Shown in pieces: positions 33,835-43,060 of a DNA stretch of 64,000 nucleotides. Every line of letters begins with the position of its first letter. Position 1 is the first letter of the stretch. The position numbers and the translations under genes are program-made. The stretch is from positions 35,398 to 99,397 of the forward strand of contig NZ_PQHW01000011.1 in the NCBI RefSeq assembly GCF_003385215.1, in the 5' to 3' direction. The notes below the pieces were generated by a model that worked only from the letters and a program-made list of their open reading frames with translations, was not told the origin of the DNA and searched no databases. The DNA comes from Amycolatopsis thermalba (GTDB lineage: Bacteria; Actinomycetota; Actinomycetes; Mycobacteriales; Pseudonocardiaceae).

Positions 33835-34200
33835 GTGCTCGACCGCGACACCATCGTCGGTCCACTGCAGACGTCCGTGCAGCGCCGGCTGGACGATCTC
33901 AGCCGATCGGTGGATCTCGCCGGCTCCGCCCACGAGGTCGACCTCGCCGCCCGGGAGATCCCGCTGCTGGTGGAAGCGTTGCGTGCCACGCTGGCCACGC
34001 ACGCCCCGGACGCGCGCGGCCACTGCCCGGTCTGCCGCGGCCGCGTGTCGCGGCTGTTCTTCCGCCGCCGCGGGCGGACGCCGTGCCGCGCCTACCTCGC
34101 GGCGCAGCTCAGCCTGGGCCCGGGGATCGAGGACGTGGTGCGGCCACGGACGAAGCACCTCCGGCGCCGGCGGGCAGCTTCGCTGAGCCCACTGGGCTGA
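33835..34200 (+). CDS. Hypothetical protein with CPVC motif
   Basis: A 121-residue protein of unknown function. Residues 1-60 are mostly helical and acidic; then comes GHCPVCRGRVSRLFFRRRGR-TPCRAY, whose CPVC plus a later Cys could bind metal, and a strongly basic C-terminus (RPRTKHLRRRRAAS). AGGAGG stands 4 nt before the GTG. It is divergent from the XRE/DUF397 genes across a 194-bp gap, so it may be a target of that regulator. Confidence 0.65.
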   Translation: MLDRDTIVGPLQTSVQRRLDDLSRSVDLAGSAHEVDLAAREIPLLVEALRATLATHAPDARGHCPVCRGRVSRLFFRRRGRTPCRAYLAAQLSLGPGIEDVVRPRTKHLRRRRAASLSPLG

Positions 34201-34396
34201 GGGGCGCGCGGCCGTCGGAGGTGGGATCGAGGCGGCCCCGCTGACCGGCCGACGCGGGAAGGATCACTTTCAGCGCGCACCAGCTCAGCGCAGCCGGGGC
34301 ACCTCCGGCGATGGCCGGGTGCGCCAGCCTGGTCCGGCCCCTTCGCGGCGGCTCGGTGCGCGCTCGGTGGGGCCTCACACGCCTGCGGTGCCAGCC

Positions 34397-35335
34397 TCAG
34401 TCTCGCTGCGAGGATTGGCCGTCGGGCGGCACGACCCTCAGCAAACCCTCCTGCACGACCGTCGCGATGAGGTGGCCCTCCCGGCTGAAGAAGCGGCCCG
34501 TGGCCAGCCCGCGGCCGCCCGAGGCCGACGGGGACTCCGTGTCGTACAGGAACCACTCGTCGGCTCGGAAGGGGCGGTGGAACCACAGCGCGTGGTCCAG
34601 GCTGGCGCCCAGCACGCGGTCCAGGTCCCAGTACACGCCGTGCCTCGCCAGGGGCGAGTCGAGCAGGGTCATGTCCGACGCGTAGGTCAGGACGCACACG
34701 TGCAGCAGCTGGTCGTCCGGCAGCACGCCGTCCGCGCGCATCCACACCTGGTTGCGGCCCGGCCGCTCGCCGGTCTGCCGGGTCACCCACGGCGGGTCGT
34801 TGACGTACCGGATGTCGATCGGCCGGGGACGTTTGCGCACGTCCGGCAGCGCCTGCGGGAACTCGGCGAGCCGTTCGGCGTACGTCGGCAGCGTCTCCGG
34901 CTCCGGGACGTCCGGCATCGCGTCCGCGTGCTCCAGCCCCGGCTCCACCTTCTGGAACGACGCGGACAACGCGAAGATCGCCTTGCCGTGCTGCACCGCC
35001 ACCACGCGGCGCGTGGTGAACGACCGTCCGTCGCGGATGCGGTCGACCTCGTACACGATCGGCACCCGCGGGTCACCCCCGCGGATGAAATACGCGTGCA
35101 GCGAGTGCACCCTCCGCTCCGGCGGCACGGTCCGCCCGGCGGCGACCAGCGCCTGCCCGGCCACCTGCCCGCCGAACACCCGAACCGGCGAGTGCGGCGG
35201 GCTGACCCCGCGGAAGATGTCCTCCTCGATGCGCTCCAGGTCGAGCAGCGCGACGAGGTTGTCGAGGACGGCCTGCCCGCCGGCGCCTTCCTGGACGTCC
35301 AGTCCCGCGGCAGCGTCCCGAGCCAGCTCAGTCAT
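34397..35335 (-). CDS. tesB: Acyl-CoA thioesterase II (TesB)
   Basis: A 312-residue double-hotdog thioesterase. It shows the TesB stretches RVFGGQVAGQALVAAGRTVP, VHSLHAYFIRGGDPRVPIVY, and near the C-terminus SLDHALWFHRPFRADEWFLY followed by GRGLATGRFFSREGHLIATV with the catalytic Gln-containing tail. TesB hydrolyses medium/long-chain acyl-CoAs. The ATG at 35335 lies 24 bp after the pyruvate kinase stop, so the two are probably co-transcribed. Confidence 0.9.
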   Translation of the reverse strand: MTELARDAAAGLDVQEGAGGQAVLDNLVALLDLERIEEDIFRGVSPPHSPVRVFGGQVAGQALVAAGRTVPPERRVHSLHAYFIRGGDPRVPIVYEVDRIRDGRSFTTRRVVAVQHGKAIFALSASFQKVEPGLEHADAMPDVPEPETLPTYAERLAEFPQALPDVRKRPRPIDIRYVNDPPWVTRQTGERPGRNQVWMRADGVLPDDQLLHVCVLTYASDMTLLDSPLARHGVYWDLDRVLGASLDHALWFHRPFRADEWFLYDTESPSASGGRGLATGRFFSREGHLIATVVQEGLLRVVPPDGQSSQRD

Positions 35336-35359
35336 GCGGAGAAGCCTACGGGGCACCCC

Positions 35360-36784
35360 TCAGGCGTGGTCGTCCTCACCGAGCTTGTGCACGCGGATCA
35401 GGTTGGTCGACCCGACGGTCCCCGGCGGGGAACCGGCCACGATCACCACCAGGTCGCCGTCCTGGTAGCGCCCGGTCTCCAGCATCGCGCGGTCGACCTG
35501 CTTGATCATGCGGTCGGTCGAGTCCACCGACGGCACCAGCTCGGTGTGGGTGCCCCAGGTCAGCGCCAGCTGGCTGCGCACGCTCTCCTCCGGCGTGAAC
35601 GCCAGCAGCGGCAGCCGCGTGTGCAGCCGGGCCAGACGGCGGACCGTGTCACCCGACTGGGTGAACGCGACCAGCGCCTTGGCGTTGAGCCGCTCGCCGA
35701 TGTCCTTCGCCGCGTAGGAGATGACGCCCCGCTTCGTCCGCGGCACGTGCGACAGCGGCGGCACGGCCGGGGTGTCGGCCTCGACGGCCTCCACGATCCG
35801 CGACATGGTCTGCACGGTCTCGATCGGGTAGCGGCCCACGCTCGTCTCACCGGAGAGCATGACCGCGTCCGCGCCGTCGAGCACCGCGTTGGCCACGTCG
35901 GAGGCCTCGGCGCGGGTCGGGCGCGAGTTGTTGATCATCGAGTCGAGCATCTGCGTGGCGACGATGACCGGCTTGGCGTTCTCCCGGGCGATCTGGATCG
36001 CCCGCTTCTGCACCAGCGGCACCTGCTCCAGCGGCAGCTCGACGCCCAGGTCACCACGGGCGACCATGACGCCGTCGAAGGCCAGCACGATCGCCTCGAG
36101 GTTGTAGACCGCCTCGGGCTTCTCCAGCTTCGCGATGACCGGGCGGCGGCCCTTGCCCACGCGGTCCATCACCTGGTGGACCAGGTCGATGTCGGCGGGC
36201 GAGCGGACGAAGGACAGCGCGATGAAGTCGGCACCCAGTTCGAGCGCGAACTCCAGGTCCTCGACGTCCTTGTCCGACAGCGCCGGCACGGAGACGTCCA
36301 TGCCGGGCAGCGAGACGCCCTTGTTGTTGCTGACCGGGCCGCCCTCGGTGACCTCGCACACCACGTCCGGGCCCTCGACGCCCTTCACGACCAGGCCGAC
36401 CTTGCCGTCGTCGACGAGCAGGCGGTCGCCCGGCTTGGCGTCCTTGGCCAGGCCCTTGTAGGTGGTCGAGACCCGGTCGTGGGTGCCGGCGACGTCCTCC
36501 ACGGTGATGCACACGACGTCACCGGTGCGCCATTCGACCGGGCCGCCCGCGAAGGTGCCGAGCCGGATCTTCGGGCCCTGCAGGTCGGCGAGGATGCCGA
36601 CCGCGCGCCCGGTTTCGGCGGCGGCCTCCCGGATCAGGTCGTACACCTGCTTGTGGTCGCCGTGGCTGCCGTGGCTGAAGTTCAGCCGCGCCACGTCCAT
36701 CCCGGCGTCGACAAGGGCTCTCACCTTGTCCGCGGTGGCGGTCGCGGGGCCCATAGTACAAACGATCTTCGCGCGTCGGCTCAC
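35360..36784 (-). CDS. pyk: Pyruvate kinase
   Basis: A 474-residue pyruvate kinase, starting at GTG 36784 with [20 protein letters not shown]. Active-site blocks are [60 protein letters not shown] and [20 protein letters not shown]; the C-terminal allosteric domain follows [13 protein letters not shown]. It makes ATP and pyruvate from phosphoenolpyruvate. A GGGA is only 2-3 nt from the GTG and a TACGCT box ends 8 nt before it, so the mRNA may be leaderless. Confidence 0.95.
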   Translation of the reverse strand: MSRRAKIVCTMGPATATADKVRALVDAGMDVARLNFSHGSHGDHKQVYDLIREAAAETGRAVGILADLQGPKIRLGTFAGGPVEWRTGDVVCITVEDVAGTHDRVSTTYKGLAKDAKPGDRLLVDDGKVGLVVKGVEGPDVVCEVTEGGPVSNNKGVSLPGMDVSVPALSDKDVEDLEFALELGADFIALSFVRSPADIDLVHQVMDRVGKGRRPVIAKLEKPEAVYNLEAIVLAFDGVMVARGDLGVELPLEQVPLVQKRAIQIARENAKPVIVATQMLDSMINNSRPTRAEASDVANAVLDGADAVMLSGETSVGRYPIETVQTMSRIVEAVEADTPAVPPLSHVPRTKRGVISYAAKDIGERLNAKALVAFTQSGDTVRRLARLHTRLPLLAFTPEESVRSQLALTWGTHTELVPSVDSTDRMIKQVDRAMLETGRYQDGDLVVIVAGSPPGTVGSTNLIRVHKLGEDDHA

Positions 36785-36927
36785 GTCCCAATAGCGTAGT
36801 CGCTTACCCCGCGCACGTCTGTACCGATCTCTCGAACGGTTCAGGAAACGTTCACCAGTGAGCCGCGTCACGGCTGCTCAGAGGCCGGACAACGGGATCG
36901 GAGCCGAGTTCACCCGAACCGGGGAGG

Positions 36928-37596
36928 TCAGCGGCGGGGCTTCTCGCTGACGCCGACGTGGTCGCGTGCCCACTCGTTGAACGGGCGGACCTGCCGCCAG
37001 GCCTTGCGGACCCGGTCCAGGCACGCGCGCTCGTGCAGGGTGTCGTCCGGGTCCCAGGACTTCACGGCGTACAGGGAGCGGTGCTTGAGCAGCTCCAGCC
37101 GCGGGTGGTCGTCGGGGTAGCCGCGGGGCTTGGTCTTCATCGCGTCGCCGGTGACGGTCCAGCCGGCGCGGCGCAGCTTCGCCAGGATGTCCTCCAGCGC
37201 CTTGCCGTGGATGTCGGTGTCGACCGCCTGCCGGAAGCGGGCCAGCTGGTCGGACTGGAGGTGGAAGCAGCCGCCGCCGACGCGCATCCCCGCCGACGAG
37301 ACCTCCACGTAGTAGGCGCCGCCGCCGCGGCCCTGCTCGATGACGCCGCCGCAGTGCGTCTTGTACGGGGTCTTGTCGTTCGAGAAGCGCACGTCGCGGT
37401 AGGGGCGGAAGACCTTGCCCTCGCCGAAGCCCGGGCCGAACTCCGGGGTGAGCTCGGCGAGCAGCGCCTCCATCGGGCCGCGCACGTCGGACCGGTAGAT
37501 CTCGACGTGGTCCTCCCAGTACGGCTTGGAGTTGTCGGCGCTCAGGCCGTCGTAGAACTCGACCGCGTGCTCTCCGAATCCGGCGAACTTCGTCAC
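36928..37596 (-). CDS. DUF2461 family protein
   Basis: A 222-residue protein of the DUF2461 (TIGR02453) family. It has FYDGLSADNSKPYWEDHVEI at the start, KVFRPYRDVRFSNDKTPYKT in the middle and PRGYPDDHPRLELLKHRSLY later. The biochemical function is unknown. The GTG at 37596 gives the usual family start. Confidence 0.85.
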   Translation of the reverse strand: MTKFAGFGEHAVEFYDGLSADNSKPYWEDHVEIYRSDVRGPMEALLAELTPEFGPGFGEGKVFRPYRDVRFSNDKTPYKTHCGGVIEQGRGGGAYYVEVSSAGMRVGGGCFHLQSDQLARFRQAVDTDIHGKALEDILAKLRRAGWTVTGDAMKTKPRGYPDDHPRLELLKHRSLYAVKSWDPDDTLHERACLDRVRKAWRQVRPFNEWARDHVGVSEKPRR

Positions 37597-37626
37597 CGCG
37601 CCACGATAATCCCCGGCACCGGCACC

Positions 37627-37663
37627 CCCGGCCGGGTCCGCCACGGGGACGGACCCGGCCGGG
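37627..37663 (-). terminator. 14-bp hairpin terminator of the chitinase gene
   Basis: CCCGGCCGGGTCCG (37627-37640) and CGGACCCGGCCGGG (37650-37663) form a perfect stem with a 9-nt loop, 6 bp beyond the chitinase stop. Confidence 0.78.
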
Positions 37664-37668
37664 CGGGC

Positions 37669-38862
<1,194 letters not shown>

Positions 38863-38904
38863 GATGCCTCCCTGAGGGCCGGAGGGGACACCTGCGACGG
38901 TAGG

Positions 38905-38939
38905 AGGTCTGAACCAATCCGACAATGGTTCAGACCACT
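38905..38939. promoter_or_regulatory. Pair of DasR-like sites upstream of the chitinase
   Basis: AATGGTTCAGACCACT (38924-38939) matches the dre consensus A(C/G)TGGTCTAGACCA(C/G)T at 13 of 16 positions. AGGTCTGAACCA (38905-38916) is its inverted partner, with an 11-bp perfect shared core. They lie 43-77 bp before the chitinase ATG, where a repressor would control its promoter. The two together also form an 11-bp-arm inverted repeat. Confidence 0.7.
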
Positions 38940-38955
38940 GAACACGACGAAAGTA

Positions 38956-38983
38956 GGGGCGCGGCGGTCGTCCGCCGCGCCCC
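38956..38983 (-). terminator. 12-bp hairpin terminator of the phosphofructokinase gene
   Basis: GGGGCGCGGCGG and CCGCCGCGCCCC pair perfectly around a TCGT loop, 6 bp after the phosphofructokinase stop and just upstream of the chitinase control region. Confidence 0.8.
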
Positions 38984-38989
38984 GCGCGA

Positions 38990-40015
38990 TCAGCCGAAGA
39001 AGACCTCGGCCTCCTCGTAGCGCTCCGGCGGCACGGTCTTCAGCTCGGCGGTCGCCTCGGCGAGCTTGACCCGGACGATGTCGGTGCCGCGCAGGGCGAC
39101 CATCGTGCCGAAGTCGCCGTCGGCGACCGCGTCCACGGCGTGCAGGCCGAAGCGGGTCGCCAGCACCCGGTCGTAGGCCGTCGGCGTGCCGCCGCGCTGG
39201 GTGTGCCCGAGCACCACCGCGCGCGACTCCTTGCCGGTGCGCGCCGCGATCTCGTCGGCCAGCCAGGTGCCCACGCCGCCGAGCTGAACGTGCCCGAACG
39301 CGTCCTTCTCCCCGGTCTTGAGCACCTCGGCGCCGCCCTCCGGCACCGCGCCCTCGGCCACCACGATGATCGGCGCGTACATCTTCTCGAAGCGGCGCTC
39401 GACCCACTCCACGACCTGCTCGACGGAGAACGGCCGCTCCGGCACCAGGATGACGTTGGCGCCACCGGCCAGGCCGGCGTGCAGCGCGATCCAGCCCGCG
39501 TGGCGGCCCATGACCTCGACGACCATCGCGCGGTAATGCGATTCGGCGGTGGTGCGCAGCCGGTCGATCGACTCGGTGGCGATGTGCACCGCGGTGTCGA
39601 AGCCGAACGTGTAGTCGGTGGCGGCGAGGTCGTTGTCGATCGTCTTGGGCACGCCGACCACGCCGACGCCGTCGTCGGTCAGCTTCTTGGCGACCCCGAG
39701 GGTGTCCTCGCCGCCGATCGCGATGAGCGCGTCCACGCCCTGCTCGGCGAGGACGGACTTGATCCGCTGCACGCCGTCCTCCTCCTTGTACGGGTTGGTG
39801 CGCGAGGAGCCGAGGATGGTGCCGCCGCGGTTGAGGATCTCCTCGACGTCGGCGAGGCCGAGCGGCCGGCTGTCGCCGGTCAGCGGGCCGCGCCAGCCGG
39901 AGCGGAAGCCGACGACCTCCCACCCGTGCGTCTCGATGCCCTTGCGGACCACCGCGCGGATCACCGCGTTGAGCCCGGGGCAGTCGCCGCCACCGGTCAG
40001 CACGCCGACACGCAT
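38990..40015 (-). CDS. pfp: 6-phosphofructokinase, pyrophosphate-dependent type
   Basis: A 341-residue phosphofructokinase. The phosphoryl-donor site reads GGEDTLG with Asp104 (Gly in ATP-dependent E. coli PfkA), and PKTIDND places Lys124 where ATP enzymes have Gly. Asp104 plus Lys124 is the known signature of PPi-dependent enzymes, including the Amycolatopsis methanolica PPi-PFK of about 340 residues. Other active-site blocks are GGDCPGLNAVIR, MVVEVMGRHAGWIALH and LGHTQRGGTPTAYDR. GGAGGT is 8 nt before the ATG. The reaction is reversible and could serve glycolysis and gluconeogenesis. It is divergent from DAHP synthase. Confidence 0.92.
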   Translation of the reverse strand: MRVGVLTGGGDCPGLNAVIRAVVRKGIETHGWEVVGFRSGWRGPLTGDSRPLGLADVEEILNRGGTILGSSRTNPYKEEDGVQRIKSVLAEQGVDALIAIGGEDTLGVAKKLTDDGVGVVGVPKTIDNDLAATDYTFGFDTAVHIATESIDRLRTTAESHYRAMVVEVMGRHAGWIALHAGLAGGANVILVPERPFSVEQVVEWVERRFEKMYAPIIVVAEGAVPEGGAEVLKTGEKDAFGHVQLGGVGTWLADEIAARTGKESRAVVLGHTQRGGTPTAYDRVLATRFGLHAVDAVADGDFGTMVALRGTDIVRVKLAEATAELKTVPPERYEEAEVFFG

Positions 40016-40110
40016 CTGATCAGACCTCCGAAAAGTTGTGCTGGTCACACCTGGCGATCGCCAGAGTAGCGGTAGTCACCCTTGATCGGTAAAGCGGCGG
40101 GAGCGGGTGC

Positions 40111-40116
40111 TAGGGT
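40111..40116 (+). promoter_or_regulatory. Probable -10 box of the DAHP synthase leader transcript
   Basis: TAGGGT ends 7 nt before the GTG of the leader peptide, so transcription would start at or next to that GTG. A weak GGTAAA lies 17 bp upstream. Actinobacterial attenuator peptides are often leaderless in this way. The call is by spacing and resemblance only. Confidence 0.45.
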
Positions 40117-40123
40117 GTCGGAC

Positions 40124-40192
40124 GTGCAGCGCTATTTCTGGTTTAGCGGGCCGGCCCTGGGTGGGCCAGCCGGCGGCCTCGCTGCGCGCTGA
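40124..40192 (+). CDS. Aromatic leader peptide (attenuator) of the DAHP synthase gene
   Basis: A 22-codon frame, GTG to TGA, encodes MQRYFWFSGPALGGPAGGLA-AR with four consecutive aromatic codons Tyr-Phe-Trp-Phe at positions 4-7. It ends 78 bp before the DAHP synthase ATG. Downstream of the aromatic codons, hairpin 40150-40174 competes with pairing of GGGTGG (40159-40164) to CCACCC (40197-40202), and a further 7-bp hairpin lies at 40205-40225. This is the layout of a ribosome-stalling attenuator sensing aromatic aminoacyl-tRNA. No gene name is established to my knowledge. Confidence 0.75.
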   Translation: MQRYFWFSGPALGGPAGGLAAR

Positions 40193-40204
40193 CCTTCCAC
40201 CCTG

Positions 40205-40225
40205 GAGCCGGAGATCGACCGGCTC
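40205..40225 (+). promoter_or_regulatory. Hairpin in the DAHP synthase leader
   Basis: GAGCCGG (40205-40211) and CCGGCTC (40219-40225) form a perfect 7-bp stem with a 7-nt loop between the leader-peptide stop and the DAHP synthase start. It could be the terminator or sequestering element of the attenuator; there is no U-tract after it. Confidence 0.55.
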
Positions 40226-40270
40226 GTCAGGGACTCGTGCGGGCCGGTCACCGAAAGGAAACCCCCGTAC

Positions 40271-41356
40271 ATGTCTCTCAGCGCAGGCCCCGCGGACGTC
40301 ACCGAAGGCCTCGACAACCAGCGCACCCTCGGCGTCAGCCCGTTGATCTCGCCCGCCCTGCTGCGGCAGGAGCTGCCGGTGGACGCGGCGATCGCCAAGA
40401 CCGTCGCGCAGGGCCGGGCCGCCGCCGTCGACATCCTGAACGGCGACGACGACCGGCTGATCGTGGTCGTCGGCCCGTGCTCGGTGCACGACCCCGCGGC
40501 CGCCCTCGACTACGCCCACCGCCTGGCCGAGCACGCTGCCGGCCTGCGCGACGAGCTGCACGTGATCATGCGGGTGTACTTCGAGAAGCCGCGCACCACG
40601 CTGGGCTGGAAGGGCCTGATCAACGACCCGGACCTGGACGGCAGCTACGCCGTCAACAAGGGCCTGCGGATGGCGCGCAAGCTGCTGCTGGACATCTCGG
40701 CGCTGGGCCTGCCGGTCGGGTGCGAGTTCCTGGACCCGATCACGCCGCAGTTCATCGCCGACACCGTGAGCTGGGGGTCGATCGGCGCCCGGACCGCGGC
40801 CAGCCAGGTGCACCGCCAGCTGTGCAGCGCGCTGTCCATGCCGGTCGGGATCAAGAACTCCACCGAGGGCGACGTGCAGGTGGCGGTGGACGCGACCCGC
40901 GCGGCCGCGGCGAGCCACGTGTTCGCCGGGATCAACAACGACGGCCTGGCGGCGCTGTTCACCACGGCCGGCAACCCGGACTGCCACGTCATCCTGCGCG
41001 GCGGCTCCGCCGGGCCGAACTACGACGCGGCGACGGTGGCCGACACCCTCGCGCGGCAGGCGAAGGCGGGGCTGCCGGAGCGGGTGATCATCGACGCGAG
41101 CCACGGCAACAGCGGCAAGGACCACGTGCGGCAGGGCGTGGTGGCCGGGGAGATCGCGGACCGGATCGCCGCCGGGGAGCGCGGGATCGCCGGGATCATG
41201 CTGGAGAGCTTCCTCGAGGCCGGGCGGCAGGATCTCGTGCTGGGGCGGGCCGGGGAGCTGGCGTACGGGCAGTCGATCACCGATGCTTGCCTGGATTGGC
41301 GGAGCACTGGGGAGCTGCTGGACCGGCTGGCTTCCGCTGTGGCTGCGCGGCGGTAG
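40271..41356 (+). CDS. aroG: 3-deoxy-7-phosphoheptulonate synthase, type I (AroG-like)
   Basis: A 361-residue class I DAHP synthase. Metal and substrate residues lie in VVGPCSVHDPAAALDYA, MRVYFEKPRTTLGWKGLIND, GIKNSTEGDVQVAVDATRAA, HVILRGGSAGPNYD and IIDASHGNSGKDHVRQ. It condenses phosphoenolpyruvate and erythrose-4-phosphate, the first step of the shikimate pathway. The E. coli-like type is one of two kinds found in actinobacteria; the other is type II. Expression is probably set by the upstream aromatic leader peptide. The reading frame of the leader is the same as that of this gene, separated by one TGA. Confidence 0.95.
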   Translation: MSLSAGPADVTEGLDNQRTLGVSPLISPALLRQELPVDAAIAKTVAQGRAAAVDILNGDDDRLIVVVGPCSVHDPAAALDYAHRLAEHAAGLRDELHVIMRVYFEKPRTTLGWKGLINDPDLDGSYAVNKGLRMARKLLLDISALGLPVGCEFLDPITPQFIADTVSWGSIGARTAASQVHRQLCSALSMPVGIKNSTEGDVQVAVDATRAAAASHVFAGINNDGLAALFTTAGNPDCHVILRGGSAGPNYDAATVADTLARQAKAGLPERVIIDASHGNSGKDHVRQGVVAGEIADRIAAGERGIAGIMLESFLEAGRQDLVLGRAGELAYGQSITDACLDWRSTGELLDRLASAVAARR

Positions 41357-41419
41357 GGCGCTACGCGGGTTTCTCAATCGCCGGCTTCGCTTCGCTACGC
41401 CCCGATTGGTGCCCTCCCG

Positions 41420-41520
41420 AACCCGATCTTTCAGTGTTCGGTTGCCGAGAAGTCGCGTCAAGGCGGGAAAGCATGCCTTGACCCGACTGCTCGGCAACCG
41501 ATTTGGCTGGGGATCGGGTT
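41420..41520. repeat. Nested palindromic element, copy 1
   Basis: An inner inverted repeat pairs 41439-41464 (starting CGGTTGCCGAG) with 41475-41500 at 24 of 26 positions around the loop GGGAAAGCAT. An outer pair AACCCGATC/GATCGGGTT (41420-41428, 41512-41520) encloses it. It separates the convergent aroG and RNase AS genes, so it probably serves as a two-way terminator. The core GTCAAGGCGGGAAAG is shared with the element at 53955-54072. Confidence 0.85.
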
Positions 41521-41588
41521 GCGGGAGAGGGGTGGCTCGGGCGGTTGGTGCTTTGCGTTGCCGGGTGGCGGTCGGGTGGTGGGGTTGG

Positions 41589-42089
41589 TCAGGCGGGGTA
41601 GCCCTTGCGGCGTCGTACCTCGTCGATGATGCGCCAGCGCTCCAGGTTGAAGCGGGCGTCGGCCAGGGCGTCGTGCGCGTTTTGCGGGGGTAGGGGCAGC
41701 TTGGGCTTGCCCACGTCCTCCCACCGCTGCCTCAGGTCGCGCGTGAACCGGGGCAGCTGGCGCGGCAGCTCGGGCATCGTGCCCCACAGCTGGGCCAGCG
41801 CGACGTGATCGTAAGCCGCGTACCAGGCCCACAGCTCGATCCCGCCGGGCGGGCGCCCGAAGAACTCCAGCAGGTCTTCCCGGATCCGGGCCCGGCTGCG
41901 CCACGCCTGGTCCGCCGGCGAGGGCAGCTTCGGCAGGACGTTCTCGCGCACCCACGGGCCGGCCTTGGCGGGGTCGAAGTCGGTGGAGACGGCGTAGAAC
42001 TCGCGTCCCCGCTCATCCACGACACCGATCGACACCAGGTCGATCGTCACGCCGTCCTCGATGAATTCGGTGTCGTAGAAAAACCGCAC
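41589..42089 (-). CDS. RNase AS-like 3'-5' exoribonuclease
   Basis: A 166-residue DEDDh exonuclease beginning MRFFYDTEFIEDGVTIDLVS, with the acidic pair Asp6/Glu8, the middle Asp in WYAAYDHVALAQLWG and the final His/Asp in NAHDALADARFNLERWR. Length and start match mycobacterial RNase AS (Rv2179c), which degrades adenylate-containing RNA. It is followed upstream on the same strand by plsC, 21 bp away. Confidence 0.88.
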   Translation of the reverse strand: MRFFYDTEFIEDGVTIDLVSIGVVDERGREFYAVSTDFDPAKAGPWVRENVLPKLPSPADQAWRSRARIREDLLEFFGRPPGGIELWAWYAAYDHVALAQLWGTMPELPRQLPRFTRDLRQRWEDVGKPKLPLPPQNAHDALADARFNLERWRIIDEVRRRKGYPA

Positions 42090-42110
42090 CGGAGCACCTT
42101 AGACAGGCGC

Positions 42111-42872
42111 CTAGCCGGCCTTGGTCTGCGGTACCCGGTCGACGTCGGGCACGCCACTCTGCGCCGGCACCACCGCGCGCACCCCGGCGGCCTCGGCGGC
42201 CATCAGTTCCTTGGCCCTGGCCGCGTAGATGTCGACGTACTCCTGGCCGGACAGCTCCATCAACGCGTACATGATCTCGTCGGTGATGGACCGCTCGACG
42301 AACCGGTCCCCGGACAGGCCCGCGTACCGCGAGAAGTCCAGCGGCTTGCCGAACCGGATCTCCAGCCGGCGCGGGATCCACATCTTGGAACCGATCGGGT
42401 TGACCTTGTCGGTGCCGATCATGGCGACCGGGATGACCGGGACACCGGCCTCCAGCGCGACGCGGGCGACACCGGTCTTGCCCTTGTAGAGGCGGCCGTC
42501 CGGCGAGCGGGTGCCCTCCGGGTAGATGCCGAGCAGGTTGCCCTCACGCAGCAGCCGGATCGCGGTGTCCAGCGCCGCCTGCGCGGCCGAGCCGCCGGAG
42601 CGGTCGATCGGGATCTGGCCCGCGCCGGTGAAGAACCACTTCTTGAGGGTGCCCTTGACGCCCTTCTCGGTGAAGTACTCCTGCTTCGCCGGGAAGGTGA
42701 CGCGGCGCTTGACGCGCAGCGGCATGAAGAACGAGTCGGCGACCGCGAGGTGGTTGCTCGCGAGGATGGCGCCCCCGGTGTCGGGGACGTTCTCCACCCC
42801 GGTCACCTTCGTGGGCCACAGGAGCCGGAGCACCGGCCCGAGCAGCACGTACTTCAGCAACCGGTACAGCAC
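42111..42872 (-). CDS. plsC: 1-acyl-sn-glycerol-3-phosphate acyltransferase
   Basis: A 253-residue PlsC-family acyltransferase. It has the catalytic HX4D motif in SNHLAVADS, the block IPIDRSGGSAAQAALD, and the glycerol-phosphate motif GIYPEGTRSPDGRLYKGKTG. It acylates lysophosphatidic acid to phosphatidic acid at the membrane. It starts at GTG 42872. Confidence 0.9.
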   Translation of the reverse strand: MLYRLLKYVLLGPVLRLLWPTKVTGVENVPDTGGAILASNHLAVADSFFMPLRVKRRVTFPAKQEYFTEKGVKGTLKKWFFTGAGQIPIDRSGGSAAQAALDTAIRLLREGNLLGIYPEGTRSPDGRLYKGKTGVARVALEAGVPVIPVAMIGTDKVNPIGSKMWIPRRLEIRFGKPLDFSRYAGLSGDRFVERSITDEIMYALMELSGQEYVDIYAARAKELMAAEAAGVRAVVPAQSGVPDVDRVPQTKAG

Positions 42873-43060
42873 GCGACGTGCCCTCCTACCTGCCCGAACA
42901 GCCTGCCGCGTCCAGGGTAGGAAACGGCGTCCAACCGCACAACGGCCGCACCCGCAGTGGGCGGGAGGTCACAGCCGGGGGACGGCGCGCGACGGGCGGT
43001 CCCGGAGCGGGCCGGGGCATGCGACGATGGGGCCGCGTTCGGAGGAGAGGGGCGGATGCC

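Noticed and set aside
34109..34378. 89-residue minus-strand frame between the CPVC protein and tesB
   Set aside because: It overlaps the 3' part of the better-supported plus-strand gene and lacks a ribosome-binding site; composition looks like a shadow.
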